Origin: Epiperipatus broadwayi
Taxonomy: Eukaryota > Onychophora > Udeonychophora > Euonychophora > Peripatidae
Assembly: GCA_028023455.1 (NCBI GenBank)
Contig: JAQFVV010012499.1
Coordinates: 246,001 to 310,000 of the forward strand
Direction of reading: 5' to 3'
DNA: 64,000 nt
Position numbers and translations under genes: made by a program. The notes under the pieces were generated by a model. The model was not told the origin of the DNA. It made no database searches and saw only the letters and a program-made list of their open reading frames with translations. Positions 52,137 through 64,000 of this stretch are shown piece after piece. The stretch's first letter is position 1; each line of letters starts with the position of its first letter.

Positions 52137-52752
52137 TGGGTTAAACCATATATTATTTTGAATTACTTCCCAACATTTCACCCAAATAACATCCATTATT
52201 TTCAAGGTCAAGTTGTTAAAGAAAAATAGTTAGATAATGAGATTGAGTATGATGTAAAAAGTGAGATTGAACATGAAGTAGTTGAGTATTTAGAATATGT
52301 CGATGAACAAAATATTTATTTTCTTCAGTTACACCATTAATTAATTTATAGTTTTTATTGGAAGAAAGAGATCAATAAACTGGTCTCCACAAACCTGTAA
52401 TACATTGTGTTTTATCAACTTTATTTAAAACAGTCAGTCTACTGAAATTTTAAAAAGACCGACTGGTTTAAATAAAGCTGATGAAGCACAAATCTTGTGG
52501 AAACCATTTATTTTATCTATTTCTTCTAATATAAACTTCAAATCAATTAATAGTGAAACTGAAAAAAAATAAACATTCTATTAATCTATATATTCTGTAA
52601 TAGTCAACTATGTTATGCTCTATCATCTTTATCTTGCCCTCAATCTTGTTATTACATGAGTTCCAATATTTTTTCTTTAAAAACATGACTGAGATAAGGG
52701 TGGATGTTATTTTGTCAAACATTGCAAAATAATGCATGGTTTAACCCAAAGG
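52137..52752. mobile_element. Fold-back family C, copy C2
   Basis: TGGGTTAAACCATATATTAT at the left mirrors ATGCATGGTTTAACCCA at the right, and AATAACATCCATTATTTTC mirrors GGGTGGATGTTATTTTGTC. At the centre CTTTATTTAAAACAGTCAGT faces GACTGGTTTAAATAAAGCTG. The left arm is homologous to C1 near the Penelope-like fragment (GAGATTGA, GAAGTAGTTGA, GAATATGT in the same order). A CTGATGA at 52479-52485, followed by a CACAA/TTGTG stem and GAAAC, has hammerhead-like order, but I cannot place a stem I or cleavage site. Confidence 0.65.
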
Positions 52753-52980
52753 ATATTTTGTTTATATATATATATATAGTAAATTATATATGTATACATA
52801 TATTAAAATTTCCATACATTAGTTTTTTTGCATAAAGAAGTGATTTCTTTCTTCTTTATAACATATTGCTGAGGGCACTTTCAATGAAGTTTGCCATAAT
52901 CATAGCTCATTTAGTTAATCAAACAAACAAAAGTATGCAAATTTGAATTATAAATACAAATGAAAAAAATAATATATATA

Positions 52981-55563
52981 TGAAACAGTAAGATTCGTTT
53001 CGAATCTTAAGTTTCACCTTTTTCTGTCGTCTCTCACTGACCAGTCTATCCCGCCCAAATTTAAACTTTTTGATATTGAATTGTGTGTGTAACAATATTA
53101 AAAATGTATAAATATATGTAGAATTCAGCATAAACATGCATACATTTCGATCTCAAATTAAAGGCAATAAATAGGGATAAAATCATATAATTTACATTTC
53201 TTTAGCTATATAATTTTGTATAATTTTAATCATTTATTTTGGATTATAAAGTTCGTATTTATTGCTTTGTTTAAATTTCGTTTAATAATAATTCTAAAAA
53301 AATCTGATGTAATATTTAATTAAAATTTAAAATAATCTTATGTTTCCTTTTTGTCTTTGAAATTGAAAAGCATCGGTCAGTGATAGATAATAGATTAATT
53401 AAAGAAAAATTCCCCAAAATATAATTAGTAAATGTAAAATGTAAACAATAGAACAGCAGCTTTCTTTAATTAAAAACCAACAAAATGCATTGATTATCCT
53501 CAGGGCAGATTAAGTAGAACCTAAAAATATCTTAACAAAAATGTGAAAGATCAAGATTAGATAAAAAAAAAAAAAGAGGCCATCTTAGACTTGCTGGAGA
53601 CATTCACTTAAACTTTAACTTTGCTCTTGATCACTGAGAGTCTCCAAAAATAATAAAATAATTTGTTCCTGCCAAGGTATGACCGAGTAAAGCACCTAGA
53701 TTATTCTCCATCGGGAGATGGCCTATCAGATGCCGAACTTTCCATTGCCCCTCATAAATTCACCATGAAGATCTGCTGCCTGAAATGAATGAGAAAGCTG
53801 CTGCTGCCATGAAATTAAATGAATATCTAAATACAAGAAAGAATTGCCACTCGTAAACTTTTTTCTGCTAAACTAATGGAATCAGAAAACTTCTTATAAA
53901 ACAGGTACCTATCTGTGTTCAAACTCTAGAGTACTCTAATAATATGCTATAGCTCTTCTTCATACTACTTATCTAAATTATAAAATGTAAAAACTACCAC
54001 ATGTATAACTAAAACTGAATAATTAACTTAATGTGTAAATTTCTCTAATAATCTAGCTTACCTCACTCTAGCTTTCTTGGGTGCGTATTTCTATAATCTA
54101 CATTTTTATCTATAGTTATTATTTAATTATTGCATGCTCATAATTGTCTCAAATTTCAAAGTTTAAATCTATGATCGCTTAAAACAATGAATGCGTGTCC
54201 AATTTTCATTAATATTTACTTTCCTAAATAACTTTACTTTCATATAAATCGACACACATTTAGTGCATCATTTATTGTAATACAGGGTCTACTACTTCGC
54301 AAATGGCTGGCATATTAGTTGTAATAACTCCCAGTTTATATATATTTTGTATTTTTTAAATCTAATGAATAATTCTAGAAAATCCCATTTCTTTGAGAGT
54401 CGCCAGAGTTCTTGAATAAATGTTGGTAATGTAGGGCCAAGTCAGAAACCTATTTAAATCTCATCATAACTGTTTATACAGTATACATGTGTTACATTGT
54501 AGACGCGATGACCCATTCTGCCGTGAAATTTCCGGATTCTTCAGGGTTGAAATTAACCCCAGTCGTCCTACACAAGCGGGCATAATGGGTGCTCCCGTAG
54601 GACTTGACAATGTCATGCAGCCAGCCGGCAAAACGGTGACATGGACTGCTTGTCCCTGGTTATGCTTATGTGACCCCTTACTTCGTCGGGCCGATGGCAA
54701 AGACCAGCCCGACATTCTTATAAACTCATTCATGGCATTGCAGTTTCGATATACTGCCATTTCATATCGCCTTTCTAAAGTGTACCACGTGTTCCTTTAC
54801 TTAGTTTTATTATTCTAAACATATCACTCCGCCTCTGCATTATCTGCATAATTCACTCTCAAATAAATGTTTCCCCTTAGTTATAAATAAATATTTTAAT
54901 TAAATAAATATATGTCTGCCATTACTCTTATAACCCATACTTTAGACTCTTGCATTGCAAAGGTATAAATCCCTCCAGGCATGCATTAGAAATACTTACT
55001 CGAGAATTTTAGGTAGCTAGATTACACCTTCAAATAAGTGAATTCCTTTTGTAAACATTTCAGTATCGGAAATACCGCTACTGAAATCCTCAATATAAAA
55101 TAATGTCTAAATAAATAAATGTATTCTTTAAAATATAATCATGTCACAAATTCCACTACTGAAGCTTTGAATCCATAAATATTGTTAGTAAATGATCTTA
55201 TTAAAATGTGTTAATAAATAATTTTAAACTATACGTCTGCATTTACGTTTTATTTATTCGATACCCATTCTATATAATATTTCCTCGATTATGTAAATAT
55301 GAATGTTTAATTAATATTAGTTTGATTATTGGCTAACTCGAGAATAAAATCATGAGTCTCTTGCATATCCCTGACCACCGTGCCTAAGGAAATATTTACT
55401 AATGTCGCATCAGATGCGTTGTTTCATGGGTGGTATTGTGGAACCGATAAACTATGTTCGAACTCAGTACCACGTGTGGCTTCGCTACTCGAGGTGCTGC
55501 TGTTCTGTATGGTGGTCGAATTCTGCACTATGTTTACGAGTCACACGTTTTCTGACTGTTACA
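52981..55563 (-). mobile_element. Element K, 2.58 kb, in (TA)n
   Basis: A GC-richer block bounded by (TA)n on both sides. Its two ends are inverted: plus strand TGAAACAGTAAG at 52981 and, on the minus strand, TGTAACAGTCAG from 55563 (10 of 12 match). Read on the minus strand it has TG...CA ends. Near the 3' end GGTCAGTGAGAGACGACAG resembles GGTCAGTATCTC in the tail of LTR-1. It contains the window's GC-richest patch (54500-54760). Two overlapping antisense open frames there (109 codons + and 98 codons -) show no domain I know. Probably a long LTR or non-autonomous element. Confidence 0.5.
52990..53008. repeat. Perfect hairpin at the end of element K
   Basis: AAGATTCG-TTT-CGAATCTT, an 8-bp stem with a 3-bp loop, 9 bp inside the element end. 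Confidence 0.8.
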
Positions 55564-58212
55564 TATATATATATAAGAATAATAAATATAAAAGAGAGAT
55601 TAGTAAAGCATAATTATTGATCCAAAATAACATCTATGTAATCATTCTGTCAGTTTAGTTTGGGTTCAAAATGTATTCAAAATCCTACTTTATTTGTAGA
55701 ATGAAGTAGTTTCTAGATCTATAACTGCATTACTTCCAGACTTAAATCCCAATCATCATTGAGAAATACAAAAGTCATAAACTAATTTGGAAATGTAGAT
55801 CACAGATTATGTAAAGAATTTTCTCTTCTTGCATTAAATATTGTGTGTAATTTAAAAGAATTAATGTTTTTATAAACTATAAATTTATATAAGATTATTA
55901 AATATCACAAGCAATTTCTTAATGGTTTTTTATAATGTTGTTTTATAAAAATCATTCTTGTATTTACTTAAAATCATAAGTTTAGATCAAAAACTGCAAT
56001 TAGGCAACAAGAGACTTGTTCAGATTTAAAATGTTATTTTAAACTCAATTATTATGTAAGTACTTCTTTGAGCGCTAATATTAGATTTAATGGAAAATTA
56101 TATCTTTAATCTACTTTTTTAAAAATAAAAGTTCAATTCAAAAGAATCATTTAACAAAAAAAAAAATTTTAATGTAATTTTTTCTTATTTGATTATGTTG
56201 AAAAAGTTTTTATTATTATATGTATATAGGAAATTATATATATATATGATTTTGACTAATGTAAGTTTGGATGATTCATATATTTTATTTATTTAACAAA
56301 ATCTAACGTTTTAATTAAACATTTTAAAAATAATTTAATTGTTTAATAGTTTTTAAAGAAAATTATATAATGTAGTAAATTAAAGCGCAAAAATAATTGA
56401 GTTTAATACAAACAAATATACAAAAAAATTCGATGATTAGAAATAAAATTTAAATTTTAATTGATACTCTATGGATATGTGTGTGGAGAAGAAAGAACAA
56501 TCAGTATTATATATTGAAAATAAATTTAAAAAATATGACTTTCTGAAAGTCAATAAATTATTCGTAGATCTTTAGAAAATCAAGCATTACAAGAAGAAAT
56601 TTTAAAATGCACTTATTGTGTTTAGTTACATGTTATTATATCTAATGCATAATTAGCATTAAGTCTTTCTTTCCATTAATAAAATGATTTTAACATATAA
56701 AGTTATCATAGAGGCTAATATAAACATTTTTCTTTACATCAGATTCAAAAATTAATTATTTTTAATAGTATAAACATTGGTAGGTTAACATTTTATAGTT
56801 ACTAGTAATTGGCTTCTATATTATAAAATCTTGATATTTAAATCTAAATCTCTTTCAGATTATTATTTAAAATCATTATTGATCTAAATTTTTGTTGTTT
56901 AAAAAAAACTATATTTAAAAACATAATTATTTTAATTAAATATGCAGTGTAATTTTATCAAAATGATATACAGGTAAATATTTAATGCATATAATTGTAT
57001 ATATATATAGTCTGATATAAAATAAATGTTTTCAATAAAAAATAGTATTTTGTTTTTATAGAGATGTTAATAATTCATAGGTCTTAAATCAGACAGGCTG
57101 CTTGTTTCTTGAGAAAGCAAATGTTAATATCTTATGAGGTGGCATAATAAATAATGATGCTCTTATCATATTCACATATTGTGTAACAAGATTCCATTAG
57201 CATTCATTTTTATGCAATTCTTGATTTTTTTTAAATAATTCAAATGATACCCTGAGCTTGTATGTATATTTCCACTGCTACTATTTAATGTTTATCTTTC
57301 CTAACCCATAATGTTTCACAATGTCCTCTATATAGATTAGATCATGTAAAAAAATTGTGGTTTGTTTATATGCTAATAAAATAGTTGCTGGGATGAAAGA
57401 GGTTAGGCAGTTTGTATATGTTTACCCATTAATAGCTGAATGAGTTACTTAGATTTGCCATACACAAAAAAAAATAATCTAGTATAGATATTATGAAGAT
57501 ATTAAATTATTTCTGAAGAGCAAAATAACAAATTTAAATAAGTATATTTACTGACTAGCAACACCCAAGAAATGAATGAGCTATGAATATGATATGTAAC
57601 ATTTCAATAGCACTCTAAGCACTAATAAAACTATTTAGACTAATTATTTGATTACCTTTTCTGTAGAAATGCTCTAACATTTACACATTACTATTATCTA
57701 TTGTGTTTGAAAAAAAAAAGTGTGTTAATGATTATAGTTTGCAATCATTATATTAAAAAATATGTGATTTCTTTGATAAATAATTTGGTAACAATGCTGA
57801 ATAGCTTTTTATGTCACCAATATATTTAATTCGAGGAAGGGAGAGATTATACAATACAATTTTTAAATAGATTGTTCACAAATATGAGTAAAATTCATGA
57901 ATTTAGAGGAGATAAAATCTTGTACATTATTAGCAACTATTATATTTGCATACCAACATTTTTCATGACTTTTGCAATTATTTCATGCATTAGAATTTAT
58001 AAAATGCTTGAATTCAGAATAAAAAAACACAACAATTTGTTTTAGTAAAATCAATGTCAGGTAGTTCCCACTGCAAAAAAATAAAATAACTTAGGTCCAA
58101 AATACATAATGTTTGTAAGACAAAAATCATACTCTATATTGATAGTCATAATCTCTTTATTGATTTAAAAACCTGTTTTACAAAGGGAAAATAATTGCGG
58201 GAATATGTTTTT
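55564..58212. other. No recognisable feature
   Basis: AT-rich, non-coding, with short (TA)n runs. No gene or repeat-family member noticed. Confidence 0.6.
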
Positions 58213-58784
58213 GTTCATCTACTTCTAGATGAACTTTGTAAATTAAAGCCATGAGTACATTTTCTCTTGGAGAAAAGTAATCAGTCTTTCAAATTTTTTT
58301 CTATAAAAAAATTCTCACACTCATTCTGGAATGCTTTTAGATGATTATCAGAATGTCTCTCATAGGCTCATTGTTGCCAATGTATTTTAGAAAATATTTT
58401 TATTGTGGCTTCTCTTTAATCCAAATGTTAAAAAGTACTTATTGTTAGACACATATGATTAAAAGGTGTTTATTTTATTTACATCAATTTTCTACAAAGT
58501 TCATCTACTTCTAGATGAACTTTGTAAATTAAAGCCATGAGTACATTTTCTCTTGGAGAAAAGTAATCAGTCTTTCAAATTTTTTTCTATAAAAAAATTC
58601 TCACACTCATTCTGGAATGCTTTTAGATGATTATCAGAATGTCTCTCATAGGCTCATTGTTGCCAATGTATTTTAGAAAATATTTTTATTGTGGCTTCTC
58701 TTTAATCCAAATGTTAAAAAGTACTTATTGTTAGACACATATGATTAAAAGGTGTTTATTTTATTTACATCAATTTTTCATAAA
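58213..58784 (+). repeat. 286-bp tandem duplication
   Basis: Units 58213-58498 and 58499-58784 are practically identical until the last about 10 bp (TTCTACAAA against TTTCATAAA). Each unit begins with GTTCATCTA-CTTC-TAGATGAAC, a perfect 9-bp hairpin. The near identity implies a recent event. No open frame crosses it. Confidence 0.95.
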
Positions 58785-61620
58785 GTTCCTTCAACCTAAG
58801 TGTAATATTCACCTGAGTTATTAAAACTTGTTTCAAAGTTAGTTTGAAAACATTTGCCAATAATAAGTTCTAATAATATTTCATAAAAGCATTTGTTTTT
58901 AATATAGCTCTAAAATTCTTTGTGATCTATTTTAATTTTAATAATTTTTATATAATTATATTTTGTTTTATCCCTAATATAATCACTGACATTTTTGTAT
59001 GATTATGAGTTTTCTTGGAATTAAAAAGAATTTTATAATTATAGTGTATTAGTCTGCCTAAGCTATATTCTGATTGGGTTATAGTAAAGTACCAATAATT
59101 AAGATTACTTTTAAATCATGATTGTGAAGAATTAATAGCTTATATTAGCTATGCAGTTTCTAAGTCAAATTTAATATTTTTTTCTTTTACAGACATGGCT
59201 TCCCTTTCAGAAAACCTCAAAATAAATTAACTATTGTCATAAAATGTAGTAATTACTTATATTGGGTAGTATTTATGCAATCATTACTTTTCAAGGTTTT
59301 TTGGAAATAGCCATTTTTATTTTCTCCAAAAGTACATGCTCTAATAAACTAATTTGCTTAGACTCAATTTCATATAATTATATATATATATTTATAAGAT
59401 ATTTTCACCTGTAATTTTGATCTTATCATAATTGTAATTGTTATGCTTAGTCATGATTATACATAGAAACACAAATAAGTATACAAACATTTTATAATAT
59501 ATTTATATAGCAATATATAGATACAAAATATACACTACTGTTGGTGGGGTATAGTTTCCAATTCTAGGGTGAACCATTGACAAAGAGAATAAATGTGATC
59601 TTATGGATTTCCTTCCCACTCCTACTTGAGAGCCTGCCTTGTGAGTAGATATGACAACTTTTCCAGTTATAATGATAGATTGTCTAAAGTCAGCTTTGGT
59701 TCTGACAGCTTCCAAACTTAAACATGAACATGCCTTGCTGTGTAACCATTAGCATTAATAGTTATTGTCTGGAAAAGATATATTTCTGTTCAGGCTAGCA
59801 CAAGTTTCCTTTGACTGTATATGGAAAATGAGGTTATTGTTATTCAGATTTAACAATTGTTCTCTGACCCTGTGCTCAAAAAGACTATTTATTGCCTGAT
59901 ATCCAACCTTAATGAAAACATTCAAATTCAGTGTGCATTATTGCATATTAGCCTATTCTTGACATTGGCTATATGTTAGCTCTATATATGCATTGGTTAG
60001 TGGTAATGAATGCTTAATCTGATCGAGATAAGAAAGGAATCTGGACTAGTGCATTATTTGAAGGCAAGGTGAGACATGACATGACAGTAATATTATCAAA
60101 ATATGAAATCATGTTTCAATTTCCTGTTGAAATTAGTTGATTTTCTATTAACTATTATTAGGATCTGTGACTAGTATCAAAGAAAAGGCAAAATAAAGAT
60201 CCTGTTTTCTCAAATAAAAACGTTTATAAGTTTTCCAGAATATCTCCTGTATTAAGTATATGATAAGTAATCTTATTTTTAAACAATATTTTAATAATCT
60301 CTGTATGTACCATTATTACCAATTCATTTGGTGATGATTACAATCATGTATTGTGATTTTCCAGCAGATATCTTATTTTCAACAACTTGTATAATGTATT
60401 CATATATTTTTTTTGACCTTAATATGAATTTCCTTGGACTTGCACATAATTGATGCATGCATTATTTGTAACTATTATACTTATTATTTTATGAGGGATA
60501 GGTTCAATTATCTTTGAAAATTAAAAAATTATCAATTTATTTTAATCAATTTTTTGAATAAATTCAGAACAATGATTAATGATTTAAAGAAATTTTTATT
60601 ACTCTTGACTTCATGAAGTTTTAAATAGTCCATTTATTATTTAATTTCATTCAATCATATATCAAAATGATGTATTATTAGTGTCTTTCGTTTTTAAGTT
60701 GTTGTTTTTAATTTGATTAATGCTGATTTTAAAATAATTTCATCAGATTATCCAGGTGTTTAAACATTTGGAAACATGTTAGAACAATTGACTTGAATCC
60801 TCTTTTAAATGGGGGTTGAGTTCTCAAAAGAAATATACATAAGCACAAATCTTAAAATTCAAAATATCTGATCTTCATATTAATATATGTACATAAATAA
60901 AACTTTTGTAATTTATCATTCAATATTAAAAATATTTTGTTTGCCAAGAGAATTCATGGGCTTTTGAAAAATTCCCAGAAATCAAAAATATATCTTTCTT
61001 ATACCAACCATTTTTTATTATTATATATGAATGTATGAGTACAAAAGTAATTTGGATCCTCAGTATATTTAAATTATGACCAAATTTATGCAGAACATAT
61101 CCAATTAACACTACAATTTATAAAAAATTTTCAAAAGTAGTATTTTGGATCAATTTCACATCTGTGAATTCATCAAAAATATTCTTTCTGTCTTTTGTTT
61201 TTTTACATTTATTATCGTTTTTTTATTTTTATTTTCATGCTATCTATGTCAATTATTATTTTTATTAAATATTGACTTATAGTATTCTAATAATATATAT
61301 ATATATATCTTGCAATAATGTTATAAATGCAGTGGATAAGTATTTAAAGCAATAGTACATTTAAAACTATTTTAGGTTCCATTTTCATTGCAGGTATCAA
61401 ATAATTATTTTTTACTTGATTAAAAAATATGGCTTATATGGTAATTTCCTTCATTAATATGGACTTAGCTTTATAAATTTACTGACTTTATTCCAAAAAA
61501 TGTTGTAAACATTATTAGTATGATGTTTAATTTAGATAGCAATTTATCTTCAAATCATAATAACTCTTTTTATTTATTATAATGAATCAGGTCTTTACCA
61601 TCTTTCAATGATTTGTTAGC
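58785..61620. other. No recognisable feature
   Basis: AT-rich. A minus-strand open frame of 70 codons (59503-59715) has balanced amino acid content but no motif I recognise and no splice or promoter context; it is not called as a gene. Confidence 0.55.
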
Positions 61621-61634
61621 AAAACAAATTATTA

Positions 61635-62013
61635 AAACAGGCAAAACTCACTATATATATTGCCACACATAGCAAACTAGAGTAATCAATGGATGCCAGA
61701 AGGCTTGTGCATAAAAATCCCCTTCTAGTGCCTACTCATCCAATATCCCCAGACTAGTTTCTGGCCATATTGTGCATAAAATCCCCTTCTAGTGCCTACT
61801 CATCCAATATCCCCAGACTAGTTTACAGCCAGAAACTAGTCTGGGGATATTGGATGAGTAGGCACTAGAAGGGGATTTTATGCACAAGCCTTCTGGCATC
61901 CATTGATTACTCTAGCTTGCTGTGTGTGGCAATATATATAGTGAGTTTTACCTGTTTTAACAACAGTTACACACAAGCATAAGAGGTGGTCGTCATGTGA
62001 TGTTTATTGGCTT
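61635..62013 (+). mobile_element. Fold-back family A, copy A4 (best-preserved palindrome)
   Basis: A 379-bp copy with perfect 14-bp target duplications, AAAACAAATTATTA, at 61621-61634 and 62014-62027. It starts AAACAGGCAAAACTCAC and ends CATGTGATGTTTATTGGCTT. The arms (about 125 bp) are nearly perfect: CTAGTGCCTACTCATCCAAT against ATTGGATGAGTAGGCACTAG. The inner end of the left arm, TGTGCATAAAATCCCC onward, is repeated directly (61707-61764 and 61771-61827). Each arm ends in the half motif GCCAGAAACTAGTCTGGGGA, so the CUGANGA half of the hammerhead is missing here. This is the youngest looking copy. Confidence 0.88.
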
Positions 62014-62027
62014 AAAACAAATTATTA

Positions 62028-64000
62028 TTGATTAAAATAAAATATTTCCATTTCTCAAATTTAACTTTCAATATAATGATTTTTCCACTCAAGGTTTTCA
62101 TAAGTATCTGATTAATGAGAATATTGGTTCACTATTTCACTTTAAAATTCAAGTGTTGTGGTTTATAATAAATATATCCAAAATATCAAATAATCACAAG
62201 CACAATCTAACTTTATGATACTTTACAACTTTTATGCTGAGTTATATTAAGACAGAATTGAAATCAACTAATAATTAATCCACTATGTTTTAAAAGCAGA
62301 ACATGTTTGCACATTAACTGAAAATAATACATAAATTAATTTCTAAAATAAAGTTTAAGATGAAAGCAAATTAAATCATCAATATTAAATTTACCATGTT
62401 AATGTACATTAAATAATCAATCATAATATCTTTTATAAGATATCTTCATAATTTTAACATTAGTAAGGATTACAATTTCAGCCTGATAAAGGTTTATATT
62501 GAAACTTAAAATTATTATATGATTGAGCTTACTTTTTGTTGCTATAATGTGATGTCATAAAAGAATAGTATTGGCCATAAACTTAAACTTTAATGAGCTA
62601 ATTAATTTATGGTTTAATTCCAGTTTTACTTAGAACACATTGTGAATTAATTATTCTGAAATAACATAATTAAAATATAATAATTTGTAGTTGACTTTAA
62701 CTCTTTTTAATATAATTTGCTTTAAATTTTGAATAAGGTATAATGTTTGACTACATTTATAATTACTCCACACATTGATTTAAAAAAGATTAAGACTTTA
62801 TTATATTAAAATGCAAGGATTACATTTATAGCAGCTAACAATTGAATTAGAGGCATAAAATAATCATATAGGAAAGCTTATGCTTGCTTATTAAAGTGAT
62901 GTCAAACTCAGTAAAATTAGAAATGTTGATTTTAATTGGCTGTAAATTTAGATTTTGGTGTAGTACATATTGTTTGTGTTTAGGCATTATTAAAATATTA
63001 TCATTTTTAATATTCTATTAATTTCCATTGATTTGACAATTTTATATATAAGATACCTGGTTTATTTAATTAACACACACATATATTTACGCATATATCT
63101 TTGTTTAATTATGTTAACTATAAAATTTCTTCTTTAAAAATTGCATATATAGAAATAATTGAAAGTAATAAAACATTTATACTATTAAAATAGAAATTAT
63201 CGTATAATCTACAAAAAATATGAAAGTTAAAAGTCTGTTAAATAAATATTACTAGTATATATATATATATTGTTGCTTTTATTAGTTTAAAATCTATCTA
63301 TTTATCAAACTATTTATCTTCCATCTACTGCCTATTTACTTACTTTTCTTTCTACCTATATATCTACCTATTTTTCCATCTATATGTTTACCTATCTATT
63401 TATTTATCTATCGATCAATGGATCGATCGATCTCGATATCTACCTATAGCTAAATGGATAGTCAACATATATATATAGCATGAGGATAATAACTTTAATA
63501 ATTTTTAATAAACCATATATAGATAGAATATTAACTTTGGATACTTTTTATAATATTACAATTATTTACATTATATAGCAAGATAATAAATAAAGTATTA
63601 AAAAAGTTCATTAATTATTTTATTTTTAGAGTGGAAAAAATTATTTGTCTTATATATCATAGCCAGACACAAATAAATAAACATTAAGTAAACTTCAATT
63701 ACAATTACATTTTACAACTTTCTATTTTGAGAAACAATTTAAAAATTGTTTCACAAGTATATACAAATTTGATTTTTATTAATTTCTTTTTTTCTAAATA
63801 AGTAACGGTATTAAGTTAAACATAAATTTGAGAATGCGATAACAACTTTTTTGCTAAAAAAAAAACTTTCATAATGGTATTAAAAGATTTTTATCTATCT
63901 GTAAAACAGACTAAAATATATCAAACAGTTACCACGATAACGTCAAGACAAATCAATAAATTATTCGACATACGATAATAGCTTACGCTATAAAAATAAT
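62028..64000. other. No gene; degenerate TCTA repeat near the end
   Basis: AT-rich and non-coding. Bases 63292-63455 are a degenerate tetranucleotide array (TCTA, TTTA, CCTA units, then GATCGATC), probably a decayed GATA-type microsatellite on the other strand. Confidence 0.65.

Noticed and set aside
54464-54818. Overlapping frames of 98 and 109 codons
   Set aside because: GC-richer patch inside element K; I recognise no domain on either strand and cannot choose a strand.
59503-59715. 70-codon minus-strand frame
   Set aside because: No recognisable motif, no repeat relation, no promoter or splice evidence.

Overview
This window looks like non-coding, repeat-dominated nuclear DNA from an invertebrate animal. 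It is very AT-rich (about a quarter G+C by eye), full of (TA)n and other microsatellites, and contains no intact protein-coding host gene that I can support. The retroelement set (RTE-type LINE fragments, tRNA-derived SINEs, a Penelope-like endonuclease fragment, long fold-back elements) fits a metazoan such as a mollusc, arachnid or cnidarian. The sequence does not let me name the species.

Layout. 1-13.6 kb: old, AT-rich dispersed repeats and an imperfect fold-back. 13.7-14.75 kb: a Penelope-like GIY-YIG endonuclease fragment followed by a long hairpin. 15.6-19.4 kb: a hammerhead relic, a SINE, fold-back copy A1, a 368-bp GATA microsatellite and a SINE with perfect 13-bp target duplications. 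20.4-22.07 kb: a direct repeat pair, then a nested palindrome (family B). 22.08-24.23 kb: element J1. 25.1-27.4 kb: an ancient duplication holding a putative solo LTR. 28.2-28.5 kb: an AAT microsatellite ending in a perfect 46-bp inverted repeat. 30.5-33.3 kb: two RTE fragments and two SINE-type insertions. 33.9-34.8 kb: fold-back A2. 35-41.4 kb: nothing recognisable. 41.4-43.8 kb: an RTE fragment whose 432-bp segment is duplicated around a TTAA-bounded insert. 45.5-47.9 kb: a second hammerhead candidate, repeat E1, fold-back A3 and hairpins. 48.3-50.4 kb: J2, an inverted copy of J1. 51.5-55.6 kb: repeat E2, fold-back C2 and the 2.6-kb element K. 58.2-58.8 kb: a 286-bp tandem duplication. 61.6-62.0 kb: fold-back A4.

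The most interesting signal is a set of hammerhead-ribozyme-like sequences inside fold-back retroelement families. A CUGANGA box, a GAAA box and a pairable stem I recur in families A, B and M. The outer stem I helix differs in sequence between families but stays paired in each, which is what conserved RNA structure would give. Hammerheads are known from Penelope-like elements (established knowledge), and a Penelope fragment lies in this window. Fold-back family A also has 12-14 bp target duplications in three copies, which suggests insertion by target-primed reverse transcription rather than cut-and-paste. Four long elements (LTR-1, J1, J2, K), all about 1.9-2.6 kb and without coding capacity, each sit directly in (TA)n tracts.
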